64,000 nt of DNA from Periplaneta americana (taxonomy: Eukaryota > Arthropoda > Insecta > Blattodea > Blattidae), in contig NC_091128.1 in assembly GCF_040183065.1 (NCBI RefSeq), positions 174,578,244 to 174,642,243 of the forward strand, read 5' to 3'. This document shows, one piece after another, positions 45,455-56,074 of the stretch. Both the position numbers and the translations under genes were made by a program. How positions within the stretch are numbered: the stretch's first letter is position 1; the number at the start of each line of letters is the position of its first letter. The notes under the pieces are model-generated. The model was not told the DNA's origin. It saw nothing but the letters and a program-made list of their open reading frames with translations, and ran no database searches.

Positions 45455-45713
45455 CTGCATAGACGCGGCGCTCAGGGTCCTCGATGTGCGCGAACTTGGC
45501 GACCTCCTCGTCGGGCGCCTGGAAGGGCTCCTCCGGGTTGCCGGTGTGCGGGGCGAGGTGCGCCAGGTACAAGAACAGCGGGCCCGCGGCGCTGTCGTGC
45601 TGCTCGATCACGCGCACGGCCTCGCGAGTGAACAGGTCCGTGGAGTACTCGCCCCTGGCGCCCCAGTCCACCCGCAGCCCGCGCCGCATGTCGTAGCCTT
45701 TGAACGGCACCAG
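45455..45713 (-). CDS. Arylsulfatase B-like sulfatase, second visible exon
   Basis: This is a 259-nt exon, phase 0 in and phase 1 out, between a tgtgcag acceptor and the donor GCAG|gtcacc. It encodes LVPFKGYDMRRGLRVDWGA, then YSTDLFTREAVRVIEQHD, then PLFLYLAHLAPHTGNPEEPFQAP and FAHIEDPERRVYA. The LYLAHLAPH segment supplies the His expected in the sulfatase active site (family knowledge), and DMRRGL..DW and FT.EAV.VI are typical of arylsulfatase B/I/J relatives. The frame stays open past the donor into the polypyrimidine-rich intron, giving a spurious 516-residue frame ending in Leu/Ser repeats; only these 86 codons are real. The split Ala codon is completed by the next exon. Confidence 0.92.
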
Positions 45714-45871
45714 CTGCACAACACATTATCATTGTCAGTATCGTAGTTGGCAATTTGGTGCATCGGATGCGAGAAAATGAAAAGAGGTATTTAAAATCAT
45801 CCTAGCCAGCATACTGCAACGTTTGTATTGGCGACTGTGTTTAGTATTACATTCGTTATAGGTATTTACTA

Positions 45872-46947
45872 CAGGGACATCATTTTATTTTTACTTCAAT
45901 TTTTATTGTACCTGAGTTTTTGAATGTACTTCAGTCCCACCCCTTCTACTAAGGAAGTTCCAACTCCACACAGAACCAAGACCGCAGATAGTAAGCAGTA
46001 CTGAGTTACTGAGTATAGTACGTTCCAGAAATATGTTCGCGTTTTCCAGTGACGAAAGAGCTTTCAATATTGAATCATATTTTCGCACAAGTACTGTCCG
46101 TTTGCCTACGTCGCATCTCGATTTCCCCCACCTGCTTCTGCTCGCCCCTCTGTAAAAGCTGGGCTGTCTTAGCTCTTTTCTGAAAACATTAATTTCTCTT
46201 AGGAATTGGACGTTTACGTAATATTATACAGCTGTTTAATTTAACTTAAATAAAGGGCCTCGTTAAGTAATTAACTGTCACGTGATTTCCTCTCTTTCTA
46301 CAATCATGCGGCATAACCACTTGGACGGACAGTAGATAGCATGACTGAGTAATTTTATATTTTCGGGTCGGGCAGAAGTGAAGATTGAATTAACAGTACG
46401 TAGAGTAGGTACAGAATTATTTCCACATGAGTTACTAGTACGAAGGACGAAACTGGCAATTGGAATTAGATGCAATAGTCTATAGTGCGATAATATGCAC
46501 AAAAGAACTGAAGCCTGTATCGAAATGAACGGCCACCATTTTCAAAATTGTGTTTAAATATTCATATTATGATTATTTTTCAATTTAACTTCTTTCTCTA
46601 TATTGTACGCTAATGTGCTGTAGACAGTATAATATACACCGCATAATGAATACGTTCGCATGGATAACTCACTTCGTGAGTAAAAACACTTATTCTTAAT
46701 ACAGTACTGTACTTTGATTAAAGAAAAACCTAATGAAAATTATCAAACTCAAAATCGCGATATTTCCTAGTTTACGTAAATGGATGAACTACTTTTCTTC
46801 CTTCCTATACCTAGTAGAGTGATTTGTGTTTTACGCCAGTATCATCGAACTCCAGTCTTGGAGGGGGGAGCAAGCGGTGTTTCCGTTCTCTAAAGGTATA
46901 GACGGGTTAATATTAAAAATGTTAGTAAAAATAAAATGATGTCCCTG
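45872..46947. mobile_element. TIR element M2 (1076 bp) with TA flanks
   Basis: CAGGGACATCATTTTATTTT at the left and its inverse at the right (about 24 bp perfect), flanked by TA at 45870-45871 and 46948-46949, suggesting a Tc1/mariner or pogo-type mover. No transposase. The copy starting at 63272 is in opposite orientation. It is in the first visible sulfatase intron. Confidence 0.85.
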
Positions 46948-46949
46948 TA

Positions 46950-48225
46950 CAAAACTATTATTCTGTTATTGTGAATATGGTTGGGATGGTAGGCCTAAAT
47001 ATGTTTAAAATTTGACATAAATTGTGATGTTTCTTTTGTTTTGTGTTCATATTCCTCGCATTTTTTAAGGCAAAGCCTTCGCGTTAATTGCTTCTCTTTT
47101 CCTCATTCCATGAGGCTTAGACTCGAGACAACAATGCGATTGATAGTCGATACGATTCACACATCAATATCACGCCAGTGAGTTGTTTGAATTATTGTAG
47201 TGTATAATAAGTCATTAAAGATAGTTGGACTCCTTTGGAAATATCACAGTTAAGTAATTTAGCGTTCACTATGTTAAATTAACTAGTTATGTCCTTATAC
47301 TCTCCGCATTTACTAATCATTCCATTTGTGTGCCAATAATAATGAATCCGTTATGATGTCGCATTCATTTGCTTCCGCTTTGTTTTATGACGGCTGCCTG
47401 GACTCGAAACTATTTTTTATGAATAATTTCAATTATCCAAGGCCTACTATAATTAATGGCATGGCCATATTAACAGAAAGTGTGATTAGATGTTTCGATC
47501 ATAAAGCGCACAAACATTTCACGTTAAAAAATTAATAAAACAAGTCCATTGTCGTTTATGCAAGGATAAGTGTAACAGTTTACTCGAAACATATTTGCCT
47601 ACCAAACCATTTTCGTAATGCACGCAACAAAAGAAAAGAACAATTCCCAAATGTGCTGCTGCATCTTCAAGTGTAAACTACATTTACATTCTGTGCCGTA
47701 TAGGCACATAGACTATAGGCGAAATCGTTAAGACATTTAGCTCGATAGATAGGTGTATCTAAAGCACTATATCCCCCGAGCAGACTAATCCTCCATGTTG
47801 TGACGTGACGTGACGTCTGTGTGACGGAAACAACAATACGGAAAGTAAAAGATCTGACATGTGGATGCATTTTAGTTTTAAACATTAAACTATAGTATTA
47901 ATTTTACGCAGTGGTTGGTTGTGTGGCTGCAAATGGTACAAATAATTCTAGGCCAAGGAGTTCTACATATTTTACCATTTTCCTGCAGACAAAGGAGAAA
48001 TAAGTGACTCATAAATTCGAGAAGCAAGGATTGGACGCCAACAAAAAATAATTACCTTTGTATTATAAGTATGATTGAAAATATTTTATGGTGAAATATT
48101 GCGAGAAATGAAATGTGATTTCAATATTTGCATTCAGTAGTCATCAGAGGATTCTAACTGCATTCACTGCAAATTTTTCATGCTACACAACTTCATGTAG
48201 AGAGTTTAATTCATTGTTGTCACTA
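46950..48225. other. Intronic DNA, nothing recognised
   Basis: It contains a small direct repeat tgacgtgacgtgacgtc near 47800 that includes CRE-like TGACGT cores; significance unknown. Confidence 0.4.
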
Positions 48226-48310
48226 GCAGTCTAGTGGACAAAATGTTGGTCTTTAATCTGGAAGTTCGAGGGTTCGAGTTTCCACGTACAGCTCTATTTT
48301 TTTTAGTTGT
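48226..48310 (+). mobile_element. Possible SINE head
   Basis: tctagtggacaaaatgttgg followed by gagggttcgagtttcc resembles an A box and B box at tRNA-like spacing. The body is not recognised. Confidence 0.4.
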
Positions 48311-48895
48311 AATTATTTTCTACCTTTAAATTAATTGATTAATTTCCATTAAAACATTAATTAACATAGTATTTACTTTACTTAATAGCCTATTTTCTAA
48401 TAAATTAATTTTCATTGAAACATTTAGCCCACATAGGGTCTACTTTACTTCATATTTTTAAATTAATTACTTCATTAATTTTAACTTAAATTAATGCAAA
48501 TAGGATTTACTATACTTTACATTTGTAATATTCTTTTAAACTTTAATTCATTCACATATATTTACCATTGTATCTGCTTATTTCACAGGCAACTATAGTG
48601 ATAGCTCACTGTCTCCCAACCTCAAACATGCGTACATAATCTTGTCTTTGTACACGATGTCATGTTAATATTGTTATGTCGGCTTGACTGTGGGATTCAA
48701 AATGGCGGATTGTTCTGCTTGTATAATAAAGTGCTCTAGGCCTATCCAAAATGTCAGCCTGAAAAGCGACGAAATTGTTAAAACTAAAGTTTTATGGAAG
48801 GTAACAGTCGTTCATATTTTGTTGAATGAAGTGGACCATATGTTTAGAGTTCAATTACACTGATAGACAATTAATATTTGAGGAGAAAAATTCGC

Positions 48896-48967
48896 TCCGG
48901 CGCCGGGGATCGAACCCGGGTCCTTGGTTCTACGTACCAAGCGCTCTGACCACTGAGCTACGCCGAA
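48896..48967 (-). ncRNA. tRNA-like unit, left arm
   Basis: On the minus strand: acceptor TTCGGCG/CGCCGGA, D arm GCTC/GAGC, stem TTGGT/ACCAA with loop ACGTAGA (would-be anticodon GTA), T arm with TTCGATC loop. The base before the anticodon is C, not T, as in the units at 39.2-39.6 kb, so it is a SINE head or pseudogene. Confidence 0.6.
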
Positions 48968-49275
48968 TTCAATCCACAGTACCGGACCGAACCCTCCTCC
49001 TTCAATGTTTCCCTTTGTGGCCTGACTCCAAGTTAGGCATATATGTTGACGTATATGTCCAACTGCCATTATACTAGGAGCGCACTCAGTTGAGTGACTT
49101 GTTTGGCCGGGATTCCGCAGTTATGTGCACAGGAATCTGTATAAATATATGCACTGCAGCTATGAGAATGGCAGTTGGCATTGGACATATACGTCAACAT
49201 ATATGCCTAACTTGGAGTCAGGCCACAAAGGGAAACATTGAAGGAGGAGGGTTCGATCCGGTGCTGTGGATTGAA

Positions 49276-49347
49276 TTCGGCGTAGCTCAGTGGTCAGAGA
49301 GCTTGGTGCGTAGAACCAAGGACCCGGGTTCGATCTCCGGCGCCGGA
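49276..49347 (+). ncRNA. tRNA-like unit, right arm
   Basis: Inverted counterpart of 48896-48967 with a few changes in the D arm (gtcagagagc) and anticodon stem (ttggtgcgtagaacc), so its fold is weaker. Confidence 0.55.
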
Positions 49348-49404
49348 GCGAATTTTTCTCCTCAAATATTAGTTGTCAATATTACAGATATTATTCTGTA
49401 GGAC

Positions 49405-49503
49405 AAATTAATAAATCGACCAGGAAGACCTTTAAGAAGACTGCTAGATGGAGCCGAAACAGGTCTACAGAGGCCTAATTCGTGAAGGATGATGATGATG
49501 ATG
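49405..49503 (+). mobile_element. 3' end of another LINE with (GAT)n tail
   Basis: The plus strand reads RPGRPLRRLLDGAETGLQRP and NS, then a stop and gatgatgatgatgatg. This matches, from memory, the C-terminal end of arthropod LINE proteins (GRPGRPLKRLLDEAETGL). Only about 100 bp remain. Confidence 0.6.
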
Positions 49504-50685
49504 ACTAATAATAAATCTGTAGCCGAATTTTTTCTGGTAATTTTCGATTTTCCAAAAATAATTGGTCCTAACATATATAATTAACCACCCTGAAACCGAA
49601 AATCACTTTTTTGAAATTTTTATTTGTATGTCTGTCTGTCTGTATGTTTGTTACCTTTTCACGAGATAATAGCTGAACGGATTTCGATGAATATTGGAAT
49701 ATAAATTAAGTTCGTTGTAACTTAGATTTTAGGCTATATGGCATTCAAAATACATTATTTAAAAGGGGGGTTATAAGGGAGTCTGAATTAAATAAATCGA
49801 AATATCTCGCTTATTATTGATTTTCATGAAAAATGTTACATAACAAAAGTTTCTTTAAACATAATTTTCGATAAGTTTTATTCCATGAAAAATTTTGATA
49901 GGACTGATATTTAATGAGATAAATGAGTTTTAAAATTAAAATAACTGCCATATAAGGCCGTGTAATGAATTAAAAAAAATGACTTCGTCTATAAGGGGCC
50001 TTGGACAGCAACAATCGAAAGCTATGAAAGTTAGCCTACAGAGAATGTTTCTGTGTTTGTATGAAATAATATCGGAAGCTGAATTAACCGATTTGTATAA
50101 TTAATTATTATTTCACCATTGGAAAGTGTAGTTTCTCTAGATGGACATAATGCTATAATGTTATTGCAGTAACTTCTGATATAATATAATATAATATAAT
50201 ATGTAATATAATATAATATAATATAATATGTAATATTATATAATATAATATAATATGTAATATTATATAATATAATTTAAATTATTTGAAGGGTTCACAA
50301 CCATAGTGGGCCAAACGCCATTTACTGAGTATGTAGAAAACAAGGGTTAAAATTAAGTTATTACCATAATTCAATGGAAACCTATAACAAGTAAAATAAA
50401 ATATACACATTAAATCTAAATGATGTCAATCTTCATTAAACTATGGTTGCATGTAATAAAAATTAAGAAACAGGTTAAAGGAATTATCATTGCACCAAAT
50501 GAGTGTCTCTGGACCAAAATGATCGCATTTTAATTATTTGGATGCAATTTAAATTAAGAAACATATTAAACGATTTATCCTTCTATCAAAGACGAATGTT
50601 CCCTGGATCAAACGTCCTATTTTAATTATGTAATTACTTTATATTTATTTGTAACGGGTGCAGCGGAGCGCACGGGTACGGCTAG
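49504..50685 (+). mobile_element. Helitron-like element, copy 2
   Basis: Same family as 12716-14645. The first bases (tctat) are missing where it joins the (GAT)n tail; the 3' end gggtacggCTAG followed by T is kept. It lacks the 971-bp insertion of copy 1, so it shows the empty site (tgtaatg at 49961-49967). It holds its own additional ATAAT-type satellite (50180-50277) and about 200 bp not in copy 1. Confidence 0.75.
50180..50277 (+). repeat. (ATAAT)n array
   Basis: About 100 bp of ataat units with atgtaatatt interruptions, inside Helitron copy 2. Confidence 0.9.
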
Positions 50686-50958
50686 TCTATAATATACACT
50701 GATAGAGATGAAGTCCAGCGCGTATCTAGAAATTAAAAAAAATAAATAATAATATGAAATGTACATTCGACAGTCCAATAGTTATCATAAAGTAAGCCAA
50801 TAAATTAATCTACAATGTAATGTATAAGTCCCTAGATTTTACTGCCGAATGCTGTCGTGCTGAATCACCGCTAAGCGGGCTGATACTTGCCCATGTCACT
50901 TTTCAGACGGCGCCGCACTAAGCCAAACCTGTTTCCAGGCGGACACGCGTCTGCTCAC

Positions 50959-51345
50959 CGTGTCGCGCATGCTGTGGTCGTAGTAGTCCTGGTAGCCGTT
51001 CCAGTAGCCGTAGTGGGAGTCGAAGCCGCGCCGCGTGGGGGTGTACTCGCTGCGGTGGAAGCCCAGGTGCCACTTGCCCACGGCGTGCGTGGCGTAGCCG
51101 GCGGCCTTGAGGTGCTCCGGCAGGAGGCGCTCCGTGAGCGGCAGGCCCCAGGGCTCGTTGCCGAGGATCACGAGGTGCTGCGTGCCCGTGTGCGTGGGGT
51201 ACTTGCCCGTCATCAGCGACGCGCGTGACGGCGTGCACAGCGCCGGCACGTAGTGGCTGTTGAGCACTACCCCATTGTAGGCCAGGGCGTCGATGTTGGG
51301 CGTCGGGATCTGCGAGGATCCGTGGAAGCTTACGTCATTCCACCC
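50959..51345 (-). CDS. Arylsulfatase B-like sulfatase, first visible exon (catalytic N-terminal part)
   Basis: This exon encodes 129 residues in phase 0-0 of a type I sulfatase, the family that hydrolyses sulfate esters (N-acetylgalactosamine-4-sulfatase in arylsulfatase B). It starts after a ttgcag acceptor with [10 protein letters not shown] and ends at ACG before gtgagc. Visible family features are [13 protein letters not shown], the [14 protein letters not shown] motif whose Cys (about exon residue 37) would become the catalytic formylglycine, [18 protein letters not shown], the GKWHLGF motif with the active-site Lys and His, and [19 protein letters not shown]. The open frame runs past the donor to about 50896 but those residues are intronic. 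The preceding ADD-type metal-binding residues and signal peptide must be on an upstream exon that I cannot find in the window. The exon is very GC-rich compared with its surroundings. Confidence 0.93.
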
Positions 51346-51544
51346 CTGCAACAGAACACTCAGTTGTGGACGTTGCGAACAAAACCGATCATTTCCAAAA
51401 TACAGTAGAACTTGGTTATAACGACATCCAAGGGACCTTAAAATTTATATTGTTATAGCCTAAACGAGTGTTGTAGTGACAGAGATTCATATTATCAGTC
51501 TAGTGAGGTGGGAAATGAAAAATAACAAACTTAATTAGGCTTTT

Positions 51545-51797
51545 TTTATTTTATTGGGTTATTTTACGACGCTGTATCAACATCTAGGTTATTTAGCGTC
51601 TGAATGATATGAAGATGATAATGCCGGTGAAATGAGTCCGGGGTCCAGCACCGAAAGTTACCCAGCATTTGCTCGTATTGGGTTGAGGGAAAACCCCGGA
51701 AAAAACCTCAACAGGTAACTTACCCCGACCGGGATTCGAACCCGGGCCACCTGGTTTCGCAGCCAGACGCGCTGACCGTTACTCCACAGGTGTGGAC
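51545..51797 (-). mobile_element. SINE family 1 copy
   Basis: Close relative of 7369-7611: minus strand ccacacctgtggagtaacgg, B box gggttcgaatcccgg, then the body. It is flanked by ttaggctt (left before the T-rich tail, right just after the head), a likely 8-bp target duplication. Confidence 0.88.
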
Positions 51798-52133
51798 AGT
51801 TAGGCTTATTTTAGATTTATGTATTTACTTTTAAGCCTACTATGAGCATAATAAAATATACTTATAATTATAAATACAGTAGCCTATTCTTTATTAAAAC
51901 AGTTCGTTCAGTACTCACCAAACTTCTTTATTTACGAGCGAATTAATCAGTCATTTTACTCTGTTGTCTTCTACTTGCCCAATACACACTTTCTAAAATA
52001 CGTCCTTTTTTTTTTTAATTAACTTATTTAATACTTTACACCTAAGCTACGTTAGGCATTGCAGCCCGAAAGAGCAGAGGCTCGTGCTCGGGCGCAGTTA
52101 AGATCAGTTATACAAAATATATCACAAAATTAA

Positions 52134-53105
52134 GGCCCAATTGTATAAAACTCCCTGACTAAAGATCAACTTTGATCGAAGATCGAAAAGTGAACCGAGT
52201 TCAGACATTTCTTCTATTGTATGAAACTTTTCTGCGATCAAATTACCTTGGTTCAAATGCAATCTAAGTTCACGTGAAAAGGATTTGGCAACATCGCATA
52301 AACAGGTGAAATACGTGATGCGCGGACAGGTTTGTTCAGTGTTGCCAATCTACCGACTTTAACTCTTTTTCAACAACAATTTCTTTTAACTTTTATATTG
52401 CTTAAATAGGGATTTAGTGACCTTTTTAGCACCCCATAGTGACAAAATTTAATCTTTCTTTGTTGATAATGAGAAATCTAGCGACTTTACAACTACTTTT
52501 TGGCGAATTTCCGTACACTCTGTTGGAGACACTGGTTTTTTGTGCAATGTAAATAATGGCGGACAATAAGAAGAAGGTTGACTGTTCTCCGAGTTGTTAC
52601 CATGTTATGGTGTTTGATACTGCTACACATAATAAAGCTTTATAAAACGACAATTTTCGTTTAGTAATACAGTTAATTGAAAATTTATGAATGTAGCTAT
52701 CATATCCATTAATAATTAATGGTTGTTATAAACATAATATAATTATAGGTTATGTTATTTGATACGGCTGAACACGATAGAGCCTTATAAAATATAAGAT
52801 TGTTTGTGTATTAAGGCAAGAAATTGAAAGAAATATATATAAATGTACCTAATATATTTATTAATATTAATAATAATGGCTATTTTATTTGCACTATCTG
52901 TCACTCGTATATTTCAAACAGAAAAGAAATAACTGAACTTGGATCATCTAACTTAATCGGAGAAATTTCTTCAGTCAAAGTTGACTTTAGTTTGAGACAA
53001 ATTAATCTCAGATTAGACTTTATACAACACAAAATTCCAAGTTCAGCTGAAACAAGGATCAATTTAACCTCTGATCTAAGATTAAATGGTTTATACAATC
53101 GGGCC
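52134..53105. mobile_element. TIR element M1 copy 2, taa duplication
   Basis: GGCCCAATTGTATAAA to TTTATACAATCGGGCC, 972 bp, about 97% identical to 13159-14129 by eye, flanked by taa on both sides (52131-52133, 53106-53108). The 94-codon open frame reaching the right end is shared with copy 1, where it has 97 codons, but it runs into the terminal repeat. Confidence 0.85.
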
Positions 53106-53108
53106 TAA

Positions 53109-54281
53109 GACTGTTCATTGAGCACAATAACATTAATAAATGATAAAATAATACAGCATGTAATAATAGGGTCTATATACACATAGAAAATACAAAAGTA
53201 TATCTCAATTAGCTTAAACAATTAAATAATTAATCTGATTTGTTTCTTAAATCTATGTGTGTTAAGTGTACTTAGCTCAGGGTAAGCTCTAATTAATGCA
53301 TTATATATTTTGGGTCCAGAATTTCTGCTGTTCTATGTTCATAATTTCAGTTGCAATTTCACTGCCCCCTCCCCTAGCGTCATAGAACATGTTCACAATT
53401 TTAATGGTTTCTAAAGCGTCACTCACTTTTTTTAGTGGCCATACTGCGTTAAATTGCGTTCATTTAGTGAAAACTTCCTTTCGAAACTGATTGTACGCAG
53501 GTACCTTTAATATCGCATGAATTTGAGCGTGTTATAATGGGGTGGGGAATGTGTCTGCATTCCAGAGTTCTGTGACAGAAGGGGACCATAATGAATTTGC
53601 CAGGTTGCAGATTTCAACACAATATTTCTTAAAATACTTTGGTTCTTAAAAAATCTTATTCCAAACTAAGGCTGAAAATGACGTTATATGCGAGGTAGAC
53701 GCATATGCGTTTGTCGTATTAAGCAAGGTAGAAAAGCATATGTCTTATGGGGAATTAGTTGGGACCACAGAATATTTGACGTTATAGGCGAGGTGTCGCT
53801 CAAAACGAGATCGCTATAACCAAGTTCTACTGTAGTGTTCTTTTTTTTTTTCAGGAAGTAGAAAAAACTGTATAGACCCTTCACTTTACCCCAAAGTGAA
53901 GGACCATTTTATGTGTCGTGCATGTTACGTTCGTTGTTCTAATGGCGTTAACAATCAGGATTTTAGCCATTTTCTGTGCATTTTATAGAGAAAAATATTT
54001 TGGAAATGTCCGGTTTTGTTTGGAAAAATGAAGGAAATGTTCACTTCTGTTCGAAAAAAAATTATTTGACATTTATAACAGTAAAACATATACATATCTC
54101 TAGATATCCTTCATTTTCATTCTACTGTATCGTGGAAAAAACGGATAGGCCTATATCAGGAGTCGGGAGCTCATACTGATGCTAGGAACATGACATTTTT
54201 ACTGCATCTTTTATGTACTGTGGTTAACAAAACAAGGCAGGCCTAGTATTTTTGGAAAACTGAATACTTTCACAATATTTT
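53109..54281. other. Mostly unassigned; rest of the pogo-type element and flank
   Basis: No gene recognised in 53109-53832 (element interior) or in 53835-54281. Confidence 0.4.
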
Positions 54282-54731
54282 AATAGTACATTATGCAACG
54301 AGCCTATAATGGTAGTATGTTTATGAAACGAGCGCAAGCGAGTTTCATAATTTTCATACGAGCATCTTAATTACCATTATACTCGAGTTTCATACGACTT
54401 TTTATGCTCGACCATATTGATTTTTTTCGGCAATTGGTGAAATGAATTTGCGGGAATGTGCCTTGTGAAAGGCTGGAAGATGACGGTGAATTGATGTTAA
54501 TTTGCGTGTTGTTTTTTTCGACTGAGTTTAATATTGTCTAATCTCGCGCTAGTTGTCTTTCGATTGCATATCCGAGAATAATCGATACTTGCGCTTTCAT
54601 ATTGCTACAATGGTATTTTCTGATTGGTGGAACACCTGAACTTTAATGAATAGGTGTACTTTAATGAGGTCCATTAAAGGGCTGCTACCAGGTGTATAAT
54701 TACTACATTTCGGTATGGTCGAGCATAAAAA
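54282..54731. mobile_element. Single arm of palindromic element P
   Basis: Starts agtacattatgcaacgagc and ends tggtcgagcataaaa, matching the left arm of 17068-17686 with a deletion in the middle and extra inverted motifs (gaaacgagcgcaagcgagtttc). There is no second arm. Confidence 0.75.
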
Positions 54732-56033
54732 ATAAAACATATTTAGTGGCTAGGCCCACTTAAATTTTGAAGTTGCGTATATTAATAAAACAATCTCTCC
54801 ATTTGTAGTTATAGAATAAAAATTCTGAATATTTAGCTCTTTCCTAATCGTATCAGAGATGCCGTAGAAAAAGAATCGTGCATGAAACTTAAATTTTGTA
54901 AGACGAGATAGATTTTCAAGATATGCAAAAATGTAATTTTAATAACTATTCATCTGATAAGAATAATTAAACTTGTATCCAAGAATACTTATTGCGAGAG
55001 GATGAAGTACACAAAATTTGAAATCTCTAGCTTACAAATTTTACAAAATATGCAGTAGTGGCAAAAAAAACTGGACCGGCCTTTGTAGCTGATACAAAAG
55101 AATCCTGTGCTGTGTACTGTGTCAAACTGTGGTAATTTCAATATGGACAGTGAAGCCAGAGGTATGTACTGCTATCTAATGTAAAAATACGCGGTTATCT
55201 TTGCCGAATAGAGGTAGAAATGTAATATTGATGCCAGATGAAAATAAAACTCTCGAAGTTTTTTCGTCTGTAAGTTTGAGGCACTGAAGGAAACAAAAGA
55301 CGGCAAGAATCGAACAAATGCAATAAATTTCATTGTTACAATTAATTATACAAGATGGATGTGTTTTGTGACTAGCAAAATTTGAATCTGTGACTCTGAA
55401 ATCAGCTACAAGAGTCGGTCCTTTTTTTGGCTACTACTGTAGCCTACATTTCAGTTGTCACTCACTTAATATTTTAACTATATTGTCCAACCATACTTTC
55501 AAATCGCTATTGAAGATATTTCAAATCTCATGATAAACACGACACCACGTGACATGACAACGTTGACTTCCTTGGACAGGAATGCACACTGGCTATAGAT
55601 TATTTTTCCTCGTTTTGTATCAAGTAGTAGCATGTTTTATACTAAATGTCAGGTTTAACTTGTTGCGATATTCTTAGAGGGAAATACCTTTGTAAATGAC
55701 GTCATATAGGCAGTATGTTAAAAGTCAAATACACAAACATGATAATGACTAAACCGGATTATTTATCACTTTTGTTTCTTTATCTGCAAAGCCAAGGTAG
55801 TCACAGATTACCAACATGCGATTTCTCTCTCCACCATAACCTTTAGCCCACGCTTCTACCAGCAAGTGAGTGTTATATCTTCTCCATATATTGTAATAGC
55901 AGCTGTTGGGAAGTGTCCGCCATCTGGTCTGCTTAAGCATTAAATACAGGGTGATTCAGTAAAAGCGTGCAAGATTTAAAAAAGAAATAGGAGATACTAC
56001 AGTATACCTACAGAACTTTTTTAGTCAGAGAAC
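54732..56033. other. Unassigned AT-rich DNA
   Basis: A tacagggtgattcagtaaaag at 55947 resembles termini of some cut-and-paste elements but no partner was found. No gene recognised. Confidence 0.4.
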
Positions 56034-56074
56034 TTGGGGTCTGTGAAGTCAGGTAAAGGAGATATGAGTTTCAA

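Larger units (their letters stand above)
48866..49377. mobile_element. Foldback of two tRNA-like SINE units (arms about 205 bp)
   Basis: Left arm 48866-49070 and right arm 49167-49377 are inverted copies (outer part aatatttgaggagaaaaatt and cgctccggcgccgg). They are separated by about 96 bp. The right arm has a 6-base insertion in the cagttgg segment and a few changes. Each arm carries a tRNA-like unit pointing toward its outer end. Confidence 0.88.
51403..53832. mobile_element. pogo-type TIR element next to the sulfatase exon, with two nested insertions
   Basis: Ends CAGTAGAACTTGGTTATA at the left and tataaccaagttctactg at the right, flanked by TA (51401-51402, 53833-53834). The left end lies 57 bp upstream of the sulfatase splice acceptor at 51345/51346. 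A SINE (51545-51797) and M1 copy 2 (52134-53105) are nested inside. Without them it is about 1.2 kb and has no recognisable transposase. Confidence 0.78.

Noticed and set aside
44169..45719. A 516-codon minus-strand frame
   Set aside because: Only its first 86 codons are a sulfatase exon; after the GCAG|gtcacc donor it runs through the polypyrimidine intron giving Leu/Phe/Ser runs.
47795..47820. Triple TGACGT motif as a CREB-type site
   Set aside because: It lies deep in a sulfatase intron with no promoter evidence; short motifs like this occur by chance.
55947..55970. tacagggtgattcagtaaaag as the end of a cut-and-paste element
   Set aside because: No inverted partner with matching flanks was found in the neighbouring kilobases.
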